The notes beneath the pieces were generated by a model. It saw only the letters and a program-made list of their open reading frames with translations, was not told where the DNA came from and did no database searches. A stretch of DNA of 24,644 nucleotides from Pseudomonadota bacterium (GTDB taxonomy: Bacteria > Pseudomonadota > Alphaproteobacteria > Rhizobiales > Beijerinckiaceae): positions 1 through 24,644 of the forward strand of contig JAFAEL010000282.1 of assembly GCA_023423995.1 (NCBI GenBank), read 5' to 3'. Numbering within the stretch: position 1 is the first letter of the stretch; the number at the start of each line of letters is the position of its first letter. Made by a program: the position numbers and the translations under genes. Shown one piece after another: positions 1 through 7,171 of this stretch.

Positions 1-2
1 AG

Positions 3-71
3 CGTATGCATGCCGACATGGCGGCCCGCACGGTTGCGCTGGCCGAGGCGATCGCGGCGGCGGGATCCTAG
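3..71 (+). CDS. C-terminal fragment of an unidentified protein (5' end outside window)
   Basis: The third forward frame is open from the window edge to TAG at 69-71. It encodes a short alanine-rich, probably helical tail ending in ALAEAIAAAGS. The piece is too short to assign to a family. It could also be a chance open frame, but its codon use (G/C third positions) resembles the real genes here, and it stops about 90 bases before the next gene and its ribosome binding site. The function is unknown. Confidence 0.4.
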   Translation, partial: RMHADMAARTVALAEAIAAAGS

Positions 72-150
72 GGGACTCCCCGCGGGTGGCGTGGCGATAG
101 GGCCGCGCTACAATAGTCCTGCTGCAACTGCCTGCGGTCCTTGACCGAAG

Positions 151-156
151 AGGAGG
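151..156 (+). promoter_or_regulatory. Strong Shine-Dalgarno of the DUF433 antitoxin gene
   Basis: A perfect AGGAGG lies six bases before the ATG at 163 and fixes that start. A TACAAT hexamer at 109-114 could be a -10 element, but no convincing -35 partner is visible, so the promoter is only a guess. Confidence 0.7.
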
Positions 157-162
157 TGGGCA

Positions 163-384
163 ATGGACTGGACGAGCTGCCCTGACGTCGAAAGCAAGCC
201 GAACGTGATGTCCGGCGTGCCGGTGGTCGTCGGGACGCGTGTGCCCGCGGACGCCATCATCGAGCATGCGAAAAGCGGCTACTCGGCCAAGGATATCGTG
301 ACGGAGATCTTCCCGAGCGTGTCGCTTTCGCGGGCCGAGCGGATTATCGACTTCGCCCGGCATCATGTTCCGCGTGCTGCTTGA
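163..384 (+). CDS. DUF433 family protein, probable antitoxin
   Basis: This 73-residue protein fits the DUF433 family (small helix-turn-helix-like proteins). It has the typical middle region GVPVVVGTRVPADAIIEHAKSG, followed by a helix ending in SLSRAERIIDFAR. Family members are commonly encoded just before DUF5615 PIN-like proteins, and the two are regarded as antitoxin and toxin. That arrangement is seen here: the 3' end overlaps the next gene by 20 bases, so the two are probably translationally coupled. The start is set by an AGGAGG six bases upstream. By analogy it would bind and neutralise the toxin and possibly repress its own promoter. The family call is firm; the antitoxin role is inferred from the pairing. 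Confidence 0.85.
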   Translation: MDWTSCPDVESKPNVMSGVPVVVGTRVPADAIIEHAKSGYSAKDIVTEIFPSVSLSRAERIIDFARHHVPRAA

Positions 385-691
385 CGAGAACATTCCGCTG
401 GGACTGTGTCGGCGGCTCGATCCATTCGAGGCTTGGCACGTTTCGCAGCTCGGCTGGGATGGCATCGACAACGGCCTGCTGATCACGGCAGCCGAGCGGG
501 AAGGGTTTCAGGTCCTGGTTACGGCCGATCGGAACCTGCGCTACCAGCAGAACCTGGAACGGCGGAGGGTTGCCCTGGTCGTACTCAGCACCAATCACTG
601 GGACACGATCCGCAGAAGCGTTGACGTCGTGCGGGACGCCGTAGCCCGGGCGGGGAGCGGTACCTACGAGGAAGTCGAACTTCCCAGCTAG
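365..691 (+). CDS. DUF5615 PIN-like family protein, probable toxin
   Basis: This 108-residue protein begins MFRVLLDENIP and contains VLVTADRNL about halfway. These are the two acidic motifs typical of DUF5615 PIN-like proteins: Asp7 and Glu8 near the N-terminus and Asp in the TADRNL motif. PIN domains are Mg-dependent ribonucleases, so the predicted role is RNA cleavage held in check by the upstream DUF433 partner. The gene overlaps that partner by 20 bases in another frame. It ends four bases before the stop of the convergent accA, leaving no room for a separate terminator. Nuclease activity and RNA target are inferred from the fold family only. Confidence 0.85.
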   Translation: MFRVLLDENIPLGLCRRLDPFEAWHVSQLGWDGIDNGLLITAAEREGFQVLVTADRNLRYQQNLERRRVALVVLSTNHWDTIRRSVDVVRDAVARAGSGTYEEVELPS

Positions 692-695
692 CAGC

Positions 696-1652
696 TCACC
701 CCAGGTTCCGCCCGATCGCCTCGAACTTCGCGGCGCGGTGGTCGCGGAGTTCCTTCGGGCCGAGGCCCGCGAGGCTGGCGAGCCCCCGTTCGATCGCGTC
801 GCCCGCGGCCCGCACGGCCCCGTCACGGTCGCGATGGGCGCCGCCCACGGGCTCCGGCACGATCTCGTCGATGATGCCGAAGCGGAGGAGGTCCTGCGCC
901 GTGATCTTCATGGCGGTGGCGGCATCCTGCGCGCGGGTGGAATCGCGCCAGAGGATCGAGGCCGCGCCCTCGGGCGAGATGACGCTGTAGACGGAGTGCT
1001 CGAGCATCAGGACCTTGTTGGCGGTCGCGACCGCGATCGCGCCGCCCGATCCGCCTTCGCCGATCACGAGCGCGACGTTTGGGGCGCCAAGCGCAAGGCA
1101 CGCCTCGGTGGAGCGCGCAATTGCCTCGGCCTGGCCGCGCTCCTCGGCATCGATGCCCGGATAGGCGCCGGCGGTATCGACGAAACTGATCACGGGCAGG
1201 CCGAAGCGGTCGGCCATCTCCATGATGCGGGCGGCCTTCCGGTAGCCCTCCGGCCGCGCCATGCCGAAATTGTGCCGTACGCGGGTCTCGGTGGTCGAGC
1301 CCTTCTCCTGTCCGAGGATCGCCACCGCCTCGCCGCGAAACCGTCCGAAGCCGGCGAGGATCGCGTGGTCTTCCCCGAACTTGCGGTCGCCCGCCAACGG
1401 GGTGAAATCCGTCATGAGCTCCCGGCAGTAATCGACGAAGCGCGGCCGCTCCGGATGCCGCGCAACGAGGGTCTTCTGCCAGGGCGTGAGACCGTCATAC
1501 AGGTCCTTGAGGGCCGCGAAGGCCTTGGCCTCCAGGCGCGACACATCCTCCCGGATCTCGACCGCGTCGTCGCCCTCCGTGAGGGTCCGTAGCTCCTCGA
1601 CCTTCGCCTCGAGTTCGGCGACGGGTTTCTCGAAATCCAGATACGCGCGCAT
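696..1652 (-). CDS. accA: Acetyl-CoA carboxylase, carboxyltransferase subunit alpha
   Basis: At 318 residues it has the usual length for AccA. It begins MRAYLDFEKPVAELEAKVEEL, the expected N-terminal coiled region. The carboxyltransferase core is clear: SFVDTAGAYPGIDAEERGQ around 155-175, then IGEGGSGGAIA and VYSVISPEGAASILW. Together with AccD (not in this window) it transfers the carboxyl group from biotin on AccB to acetyl-CoA, giving malonyl-CoA for fatty acid synthesis in the cytoplasm. It lies downstream of uppP on the same strand with a gap of about 120 bases, so co-transcription is possible but not shown. The C-terminus (HRAAKFEAIGRNLG) is complete. The assignment is secure. Confidence 0.97.
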   Translation of the reverse strand: MRAYLDFEKPVAELEAKVEELRTLTEGDDAVEIREDVSRLEAKAFAALKDLYDGLTPWQKTLVARHPERPRFVDYCRELMTDFTPLAGDRKFGEDHAILAGFGRFRGEAVAILGQEKGSTTETRVRHNFGMARPEGYRKAARIMEMADRFGLPVISFVDTAGAYPGIDAEERGQAEAIARSTEACLALGAPNVALVIGEGGSGGAIAVATANKVLMLEHSVYSVISPEGAASILWRDSTRAQDAATAMKITAQDLLRFGIIDEIVPEPVGGAHRDRDGAVRAAGDAIERGLASLAGLGPKELRDHRAAKFEAIGRNLG

Positions 1653-1771
1653 AGGGGCTCGGGCGAAACTCCGCAGGACATGAGCGAGGTCCGGCCGGCA
1701 CGCCCGCGGCGGATCGCATTGCGGGCAAGGACTTAAGCCGCCCGGCGCCTCGCTTCAAGTCGCCCTCCGGC

Positions 1772-2578
1772 TCAGCCCACCACGATCAGGCCGGCGAGGC
1801 CCGCCGAACCGACGAGGATTCGCCACCAGGCAAAAGGCGTGAAGCCGTGGCGGGAGATGTAGTCGAGGAAGGCCTTCACGACGAAGAGGCCGGCCACGAA
1901 CGCCGCCACGAAGCCGATCGCGATGCTGGCGAAATCGTGGAAGGATAGCAGCTTGTAGCTCTTCAGGAGGTCGTACGCGAAGGCACCCGCCATGGTAGGC
2001 ATGGCCAGGAAGAACGAGAACTCGGCCGCGGACCGCTTGTCGGCCCCGAGCAGCATCGCACCCACGATCGTGGCGCCCGAGCGGGAGACGCCCGGAATCA
2101 TGGCGAAGCACTGGATGAGGCCGATGCCGAGATACATGCGCAGGGGAAAGGCGGTCGCGTCGCGGTAGCGGGGCTTCAGGTCGATCTGGTCCATGATCAT
2201 CAGGACGAAGCCACCCGCGATCAGCGAGATGCAGACGATGGCCGGGTTGAACAGCACGCCCTTGATGAAGCCGTGCAAGAGCGCGCCGATGATCGCGGCC
2301 GGCAGGAAGGCGACCAGCACCCCGATGACGAAGTGGCGGGCGGCGGGATCGTGCGGCAGGTCGATGGCGACTCGCTTCAGCCGACCGAAATAGGCGGTCA
2401 CGATCGCCAGGATTGCGCCGAGCTGGACCAGGATGGCGAAGGTCTTGTTCGCCTCGCCGTCGAGACCGAAGAAGTGCTGGAGCAGCAGCAGGTGTCCCGT
2501 CGAGGAAACGGGCAGAAACTCCGTGAACCCCTCGACGGTGCCGAGGAGCAGCGATTGCAGCATCTGGATGAGGGTCAT
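1772..2578 (-). CDS. uppP: Undecaprenyl-diphosphatase (UppP/BacA)
   Basis: This 268-residue polytopic inner-membrane protein carries both family signatures: [14 protein letters not shown] at about residues 15-28, and [10 protein letters not shown] at about 162-171, whose Ser/Arg residues belong to the active site. It dephosphorylates undecaprenyl diphosphate so the lipid carrier can be reused for peptidoglycan and other surface polymers, and overexpression in relatives gives bacitracin resistance. About eight hydrophobic segments are visible and length is normal. The ATG at 2578 is the only sensible start, although its Shine-Dalgarno is weak. It diverges from the fzlA-queG run across about 180 bases and reads toward accA. 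Confidence 0.96.
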   Translation of the reverse strand: MTLIQMLQSLLLGTVEGFTEFLPVSSTGHLLLLQHFFGLDGEANKTFAILVQLGAILAIVTAYFGRLKRVAIDLPHDPAARHFVIGVLVAFLPAAIIGALLHGFIKGVLFNPAIVCISLIAGGFVLMIMDQIDLKPRYRDATAFPLRMYLGIGLIQCFAMIPGVSRSGATIVGAMLLGADKRSAAEFSFFLAMPTMAGAFAYDLLKSYKLLSFHDFASIAIGFVAAFVAGLFVVKAFLDYISRHGFTPFAWWRILVGSAGLAGLIVVG

Positions 2579-2759
2579 CGGATCTCGCGGGCCGTCTGGG
2601 CGGGGCCGGGTCGGGCGGGAGGCTTGTCCCGTCAGGGTAAGGGCTACGTTAACGGCTTGGCATGGCCAAGGGGCAGAAATGCGGGATTGAACAAAGGCGA
2701 TTACGCGCCGTTAACCGCCGGCGCGGCTAGTCGCCCGATCCCACGCAGTGCCCGCCGGT
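2579..2759. other. Divergent intergenic region between uppP and fzlA candidate
   Basis: These 181 bases must hold the divergent promoters. Two small dyads are visible: CTTGGC-ATG-GCCAAG at 2656-2670, and a split pair GTTAACGGC (2648-2656) with GCCGTTAAC (2707-2715). The patch between about 2640 and 2720 is AT-richer than its surroundings. No clear -35/-10 pair was identified, and no coding potential is evident. Confidence 0.45.
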
Positions 2760-3437
2760 ATGGCCGTCCTCCACCAATACGCGTTCTGTCCCCATTCCCG
2801 TTTCATCCGCCTGTCGCTCGCCGAGATGGGCATCCCGTCCGAGATCGCCGAGGAGAAGCCCTGGGAGCGCGACCGCCGCTTCCTCGAGCTGAACCCCTCC
2901 GGCACGACGCCCGTCCTGTGCGAGGATGACCTCGCCGTTCCGGGTGCGGGCGTGATCGCGGAATATCTCGACGAGACCCGTGGGCCCCGGCTCAACGGGC
3001 GACGGCTGCTGCCCGCCGATCCGGCCGTCCGCGTGGAGGTGCGGCGACTCGTCGAGTGGTTCAACACGAAGTTCTTCGAGGAGGTCACGTCCTACCTCCT
3101 CGAAGAAAAGATCCTGAAGCGGTTCCAGCGCGGCGCGTCGCCGGATGCCTCCGCCATCCGTGCCGCACGGGCGAATATGCGCTACCATATGCGCTATATC
3201 GGGTACCTGGCCGGGGCCCGGAAATGGCTCGCGGGCGACACCCTGACCTATGCGGATCTCGCCGCGGCCGCCCATCTCTCCTGCGCGGATTATCTCGGCG
3301 ACGTGCCATGGGACGAGGACGAGCATGCGAAGGACTGGTACGCGCGGGTGAAGTCCCGCCCGGCCTTCCGTCCGCTCCTCGGGGAGCGGATCCCCGGCGT
3401 GATCCCGCCCCAGCACTACGCGGACCTCGATTTCTGA
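2760..3437 (+). CDS. fzlA: Glutathione S-transferase family protein, probable FzlA division protein
   Basis: This is a GST-fold protein of 225 residues. The N-terminal thioredoxin-like half contains CPHSRFIRL and LNPSGTTPVL; the C-terminal helical half includes GDTLTYADLAAAAHL. The tail PPQHYADLDF resembles FzlA, the alphaproteobacterial FtsZ-binding GST homologue that regulates constriction and signals to FtsW/FtsI. From memory, Caulobacter FzlA residues important for function include W38, E119, L136 and D227; W35, E116, I133 and D224 sit here at a constant offset of three. The ATG at 2760 matches homologue N-termini; a GTG at 2748 would add four residues, and neither has a clear Shine-Dalgarno. 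Its TGA overlaps the probable queG start. If not FzlA, it is an ordinary GST. Confidence 0.8.
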   Translation: MAVLHQYAFCPHSRFIRLSLAEMGIPSEIAEEKPWERDRRFLELNPSGTTPVLCEDDLAVPGAGVIAEYLDETRGPRLNGRRLLPADPAVRVEVRRLVEWFNTKFFEEVTSYLLEEKILKRFQRGASPDASAIRAARANMRYHMRYIGYLAGARKWLAGDTLTYADLAAAAHLSCADYLGDVPWDEDEHAKDWYARVKSRPAFRPLLGERIPGVIPPQHYADLDF

Positions 3438-4585
3438 CGGGCGAGGCCCTGAAGGCTCAGCTTGTCGAGCGGGCGAAGGCGCTCGGCTTCGACCTCGTCC
3501 GCGTGGCGTCCCGCGACGGGATACCAGACGCGGCGGGACGTCTGCGGGACTGGCTCGCTGCCGGGCATCACGCCGGGATGGACTGGATGGAGGCGACGCC
3601 CGAGCGGCGCGCCTCGCCGGCCGGGCTGTGGCCGGAGGTCCGCTCCGTCGTGATGCTGGGCCTGTCCTACGCGCCCGAGCGCGATCCGCTCGACGCTCTC
3701 CTGGAGCACGACCGGGCCGCGCTCGCGACCTACGCCACGCGGCGCGACTATCACGACGTCATCAAGGGCCGGCTGAAGGAACTCGCGGGATATCTCGCCG
3801 CGAAGGCCGAGGCGGACGTGAAGGTCTTCGTCGACACGGCGCCCGTGATGGAGAAGGCGCTCGCCGCGGCGGCTGGCCTCGGCTGGGTCGGCAAGCATTC
3901 CGTGATCGTCTCACGCGAGCACGGATCCTGGCTCCTGCTCGGCGCGATCTATACGAATGCCGACCTGCCGGCCGACGAGCTGGAGCGTCCGAGCTGCGGC
4001 AGCTGCACGCGCTGCCTCGACGTGTGCCCGACCTCGGCCTTCCCGCGTCCGCACGTGCTCGATGCCGGGCGCTGCATCGCGTATCTTACCATCGAGCATA
4101 AGGGCCATATCGGGCGCGAATTCCGGGAGGCGATCGGCAACCGCGTCTTCGGCTGCGACGACTGCCTGGCCGTATGCCCTTGGAACAAGTTCGCGGCGGC
4201 CTCCCGCGACGCGCGGCTCGCGATGCGAAGCGAGCTTTCGGGGTTGAAGCTGCGCGATCTCGCCCGGCTCGACGACCCCTCTTTCCGCCAGCTCTTCGCA
4301 GGCACGCCGATCAAGCGCACCGGCCGGGACCGCTTCCTGCGCAACGTCCTGATCGCGATCGGGAATGCGGGCGACGCGGCGCTCGCGCCCGAGGCCGAGC
4401 GGCTGCTCGGCGACCCATCCCCCCTGGTCCGCGCCATGGCGGTCTGGGCCTCCGGGAGGCTGCTGTCGCCCGGGGAGATATCCGCTCTCGCGGCGAGCCA
4501 TCTGCCGTCCGAAGCGGACGCGGATGTCCGGGCCGAATGGCGCGAAGTGCTCGGCGATCATCAGGGCCTGGAGGCTGCGGCGTGA
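3434..4585 (+). CDS. queG: Epoxyqueuosine reductase
   Basis: QueG reduces epoxyqueuosine to queuosine at the wobble position of GUN-anticodon tRNAs, using cobalamin and two 4Fe-4S clusters. Visible features are a DUF1730-type N-terminal domain, the VFVDTAPVMEK segment with the likely catalytic Asp134, cluster motif CGSCTRCLDVCP (Cys188, 191, 194, 198), a second motif CDDCLAVCPW, and a C-terminal HEAT-like part. Homology begins at TGEALKAQLVERAKALGF. In this frame there is no ATG, GTG or TTG there; the only sensible codon is CTG at 3434, forming a CTGA overlap with the upstream stop. Alternatives are ATG at 3308, inside the GST gene (42 extra residues), or GTG at 3503, which would cut into the domain. 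The length of 383 residues is normal. The product is certain; the start is inferred. Confidence 0.95.
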   Translation: MTGEALKAQLVERAKALGFDLVRVASRDGIPDAAGRLRDWLAAGHHAGMDWMEATPERRASPAGLWPEVRSVVMLGLSYAPERDPLDALLEHDRAALATYATRRDYHDVIKGRLKELAGYLAAKAEADVKVFVDTAPVMEKALAAAAGLGWVGKHSVIVSREHGSWLLLGAIYTNADLPADELERPSCGSCTRCLDVCPTSAFPRPHVLDAGRCIAYLTIEHKGHIGREFREAIGNRVFGCDDCLAVCPWNKFAAASRDARLAMRSELSGLKLRDLARLDDPSFRQLFAGTPIKRTGRDRFLRNVLIAIGNAGDAALAPEAERLLGDPSPLVRAMAVWASGRLLSPGEISALAASHLPSEADADVRAEWREVLGDHQGLEAAA

Positions 4586-5469
4586 ACCTCGTCGTCTTCG
4601 GCTACGGCTATACGGCCGAGGCCTTCGCCAGTGAGGTGCGGGGCCGCTTCGGCCGGGTCGTGGCGACCGCGCGCAGCAGGGAGAAGGCGGACCGGATCTC
4701 CGCCTCGGGGCTCGTGGGCCGCGTCTTTCCGGACGAGGGGGATGCGCGTGCGCTCGCGGAGGATCTCGCGGATGCCGGCGCGGTGCTCGTCTCCATCCCG
4801 CCGGGCGAAGATGGGGACCCGGTTCTCGCCCGCTTCTCGGAGGCGATCGAAGCGTCTCCAAGCCTGGCCTGGATCGGCTATCTCTCGACGGTGGGCGTCT
4901 ATGGCGACCACGGCGGAGGCTGGGTCGACGAGGCGACCCCGCCGCGGCCCGTCAGCCAGCGATCGCGCCAGCGGCTCGCGGCCGAGGAGGCGTGGCTCCG
5001 GCTCGGGCAGCGCAGCGGCAAGCCCGTCCAGGTCTTCAGGCTGGCTGGCATCTACGGTCCCGGCCGGTCGCCCCTCCGGAAGGTGCTGGACGGGACCGCC
5101 AAACGCATCGTGAAGCCGGGCCAGGTCTTCAACCGCATCCATGTGGCGGACATCGCGGCCGTGCTCGCCGCCTCGTTGGAGCAGCCGCGTGCGGGCGCGA
5201 TCTACAATGTCGCCGACGAAGAGCCGGCGCCGCCGCAGGACGTCGTGGCGCATGCGTCAAATCTCGCCGGCTTGCCGCCGCCGCCGGAGGTCAGGTTCGA
5301 CGAAGCCGACATGACCCCGATGGCGCGCAGCTTCTACGGCGAGAACAAGCGGGTCTCGTCCCGCCTCGTCCGCGAGGAACTCGGGGTGACGTTCCGGTAT
5401 CCGACCTATCGGGAAGGATTGGCGGCGCTGGCGGAGAACTTTGACGGAGCCAGTCGCAATAGATCATGA
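4582..5469 (+). CDS. SDR family NAD(P)-dependent oxidoreductase (atypical, YeeZ-like)
   Basis: This 295-residue protein starts at a GTG whose GTGA overlaps the queG stop. The first residues, MNLVVFGYGYTAEAFA, form a dinucleotide-binding turn (Gly7, Gly9). Further on are YLSTVGVYGDHGG near 100-112, then FRLAGIYGPGRSP, and FNRIHVADIA, the usual landmarks of extended or atypical SDR proteins of the nucleoside-diphosphate-sugar epimerase type. A canonical YxxxK pair is not obvious, which fits the YeeZ-like atypical group. The substrate is unknown. Coupling with queG is tight, and homologues often sit beside GST and queG genes in alphaproteobacteria (recalled, not checked). Six bases separate it from the toxin gene that follows. 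Confidence 0.88.
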   Translation: MNLVVFGYGYTAEAFASEVRGRFGRVVATARSREKADRISASGLVGRVFPDEGDARALAEDLADAGAVLVSIPPGEDGDPVLARFSEAIEASPSLAWIGYLSTVGVYGDHGGGWVDEATPPRPVSQRSRQRLAAEEAWLRLGQRSGKPVQVFRLAGIYGPGRSPLRKVLDGTAKRIVKPGQVFNRIHVADIAAVLAASLEQPRAGAIYNVADEEPAPPQDVVAHASNLAGLPPPPEVRFDEADMTPMARSFYGENKRVSSRLVREELGVTFRYPTYREGLAALAENFDGASRNRS

Positions 5470-5475
5470 TCGGAC

Positions 5476-5769
5476 ATGGCGAAGGCCGTGCTGTTGTTCC
5501 ACCGTAAGCGGATCTATGACGATGGTGGGATACTGGAGATGAAGCTCTGGAGGTTGCCGGCACGGGTGCCCGGCTCGCGCCATCGGCTCAAATACTCGCT
5601 CTACTACGGCGAGGGCGGAAGACGGCTTGTCGGCTATGACAATGAACGCGGGAAGGGCGATCATCGCCACTATGCTGATCAAGAGCACGCTTACGCGTTC
5701 AGCGATGTCCGGCGATTGATGGCGGACTTCTTGGCGGACGTCCGGCGGGTGCGGGGAGGGCTGCTATGA
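5476..5769 (+). CDS. TumE-family (DUF6516) toxin
   Basis: This 97-residue basic protein has the motif LVGYDNERGKGDHRHYAD at about residues 51-68, typical of the TumE/DUF6516 family of predicted type II toxins. The ATG follows the SDR stop by six bases, without a clear Shine-Dalgarno, so it may depend on upstream transcription. Its 3' end overlaps the partner gene through ATGA. Toxin-first order matches TumE/TumA modules. The sequence here is visibly less GC-rich than the adjoining housekeeping genes, consistent with an acquired module. The family match is good; the cellular target is not known to me. Confidence 0.8.
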   Translation: MAKAVLLFHRKRIYDDGGILEMKLWRLPARVPGSRHRLKYSLYYGEGGRRLVGYDNERGKGDHRHYADQEHAYAFSDVRRLMADFLADVRRVRGGLL

Positions 5770-6116
5770 AGTCCAGGCTGAAGCTCGCTGTGGGAGGCTC
5801 TGCCTTGAACGATGCGGCAGCCTTCATCGAGGCTTGGGACCGCGCCGAACAGGGCGACCTCGTAGAGGATCGTGTCGTCAGCTTCGAGAGCTGGGAAGGT
5901 CTTTCCGCGATCATGTCCGGGCCGCGTCTAGCCTTGCTTCGACACCTCCATTCCAGTCCCGAGGCCTCGAACGAGGACCTTGCCCGGGCGCTTGGCCGCG
6001 ACCCGTCCAAGGTCTCAGCGGACGTCGAGGCGCTCGAGGAGGCCGGCCTCGTGGAGCGCCGCGGAACGGCGTTGCACGTCACGACGGACGCGATCGAGAC
6101 GCAGATCTTGCTCTGA
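5766..6116 (+). CDS. TumA-like helix-turn-helix antitoxin
   Basis: This 116-residue protein overlaps the TumE-like gene by four bases (ATGA). Its second half reads as a winged helix-turn-helix: ALLRHLHSSPEASNEDLARALGRDPSKVSADVEALEEAGLV, followed by a short wing with VERRGTALHVT. This resembles the HVO_A0114-type or MarR-like transcriptional regulators that accompany TumE toxins. Expected roles are toxin neutralisation through the N-terminal part and autoregulation through the DNA-binding part. The gene ends nine bases before the convergent olsB stop. The DNA-binding domain is clear; the antitoxin role rests on the pairing. Confidence 0.8.
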   Translation: MKSRLKLAVGGSALNDAAAFIEAWDRAEQGDLVEDRVVSFESWEGLSAIMSGPRLALLRHLHSSPEASNEDLARALGRDPSKVSADVEALEEAGLVERRGTALHVTTDAIETQILL

Positions 6117-6125
6117 GATCTCGAA

Positions 6126-7028
6126 TCAAGCCGCGTAGCGCTGCGCCGCCGGGCCGAAATAGTTCAGGTAGCGGCCGCTGATCGCCTCGACGGGCATCAC
6201 CACGAAGACGTCCGTCGTGCCGAATTGCCGGTCGAGGACGGCACCGTCGCCGAACTTCGCGCCGACCCGCAGATACGCCTTCACGAGGGGCGGCAGGCTC
6301 AGCAGGGCGGCCTTGCGGTCGATGGCGTCGGCCGCGAGCCGGTCCATGCCGATGTAGCGCCCGGGGAGCGCGCGGGCGCGCCATTCGGGCTCCGCGGCAG
6401 CGAAGTGGTGCAGGAAGCTCAGGGGCACGGCGAGCTGGTCCGGGTCGGTGCCCTCCAGGCTCGCGCAGCCGATCATTGCGTCCACCCGGTGCCGCTGCAC
6501 ATAGGCCCACAGCCCGGCCCAGAGGAGCTCGACCGTCTTCTTGTTCCGGTACGGTTTCAGGACGCAGGATCGGCCGAGCTCGAGCAGGTTCTTCCCGCGG
6601 TGGCGCGCGAGCAGCGGCGCGATGTCGAACTCGTCCGCCGTGTAGAAGCCGAAATGCGCATCGGCCACCTGCTGCCGCAGCAGTCGGTAGGTGCCGACGA
6701 CCTTCGGCTTATGGGCCCGAAACGGCTTCGGCTTCACGTCGTGATCGAGGACGAGCAGGTGGTCGCAGATCTCGTCATAGGCGTCGATGTCGCGCCGCTT
6801 CAGGGCCGCGAGCCCGACCGGCACCGCCGACATTTCCTCGTAGAACACCTTGTAGCGCAGCCGCTGGGCGCGCTTGACCTCGCGCTCCCCCGAAGCAAGC
6901 CGCACCTCCAGAGAACCGAGGCGGCCCAGCGGCTGGGGCAGCTCGATCGGGGGGGCGAGGCGCGGAAGAAGACGCGTCGCGGTTTCGCGCATGCGCTCGC
7001 GGAGGGCAACCGGCGGAAGGGGCGTCAT
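6126..7028 (-). CDS. olsB: L-ornithine N(alpha)-acyltransferase, GNAT fold
   Basis: OlsB transfers a 3-hydroxyacyl chain from acyl carrier protein to ornithine, giving lyso-ornithine lipid, the first step of phosphorus-free ornithine lipid synthesis. The protein has the autoinducer-synthase-like GNAT core of this family: LRYKVFYEEMSA, then CDHLLVLDHD, VVGTYRLLRQ, ELGRSCVLKPYRNKKTVELLWAGL and MIGCASLEGTDP. The ATG at 7028 gives 300 residues, the usual size. In-frame starts at 7073 (ATG) and 7136 (GTG) would add 15 or 36 proline- and arginine-rich residues. No start has a strong Shine-Dalgarno. OlsA, the second enzyme, is not in the window. The gene lies downstream of the hybrid kinase on the same strand. 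A different GNAT acyltransferase is the main alternative. Confidence 0.88.
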   Translation of the reverse strand: MTPLPPVALRERMRETATRLLPRLAPPIELPQPLGRLGSLEVRLASGEREVKRAQRLRYKVFYEEMSAVPVGLAALKRRDIDAYDEICDHLLVLDHDVKPKPFRAHKPKVVGTYRLLRQQVADAHFGFYTADEFDIAPLLARHRGKNLLELGRSCVLKPYRNKKTVELLWAGLWAYVQRHRVDAMIGCASLEGTDPDQLAVPLSFLHHFAAAEPEWRARALPGRYIGMDRLAADAIDRKAALLSLPPLVKAYLRVGAKFGDGAVLDRQFGTTDVFVVMPVEAISGRYLNYFGPAAQRYAA

Positions 7029-7171
7029 GGAAAGCGGCTGCGCCGTCGAATCTCGCTCTGCCGGGGGAGGCATGGGGTGGCGTGTGCTCCAGCGAATCGG
7101 CCGCGTGGTCCCGCGATCGAGACGGTCATACACCACCCGGCCCTGACGGATTTTTGACGCGCCGGTATCGC

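Noticed and set aside
670..684. GGAAGT-CGA-ACTTCC hairpin at the end of the DUF5615 gene as a terminator
   Set aside because: It lies inside the coding sequence, the stem has only six pairs, and no T-run follows. Probably chance.
2700..2715. Possible CtrA box before the fzlA candidate (TTAC, six bases, TTAAC)
   Set aside because: The spacing is six bases, not seven, and the first half has a mismatch. Too weak compared with the minC site.
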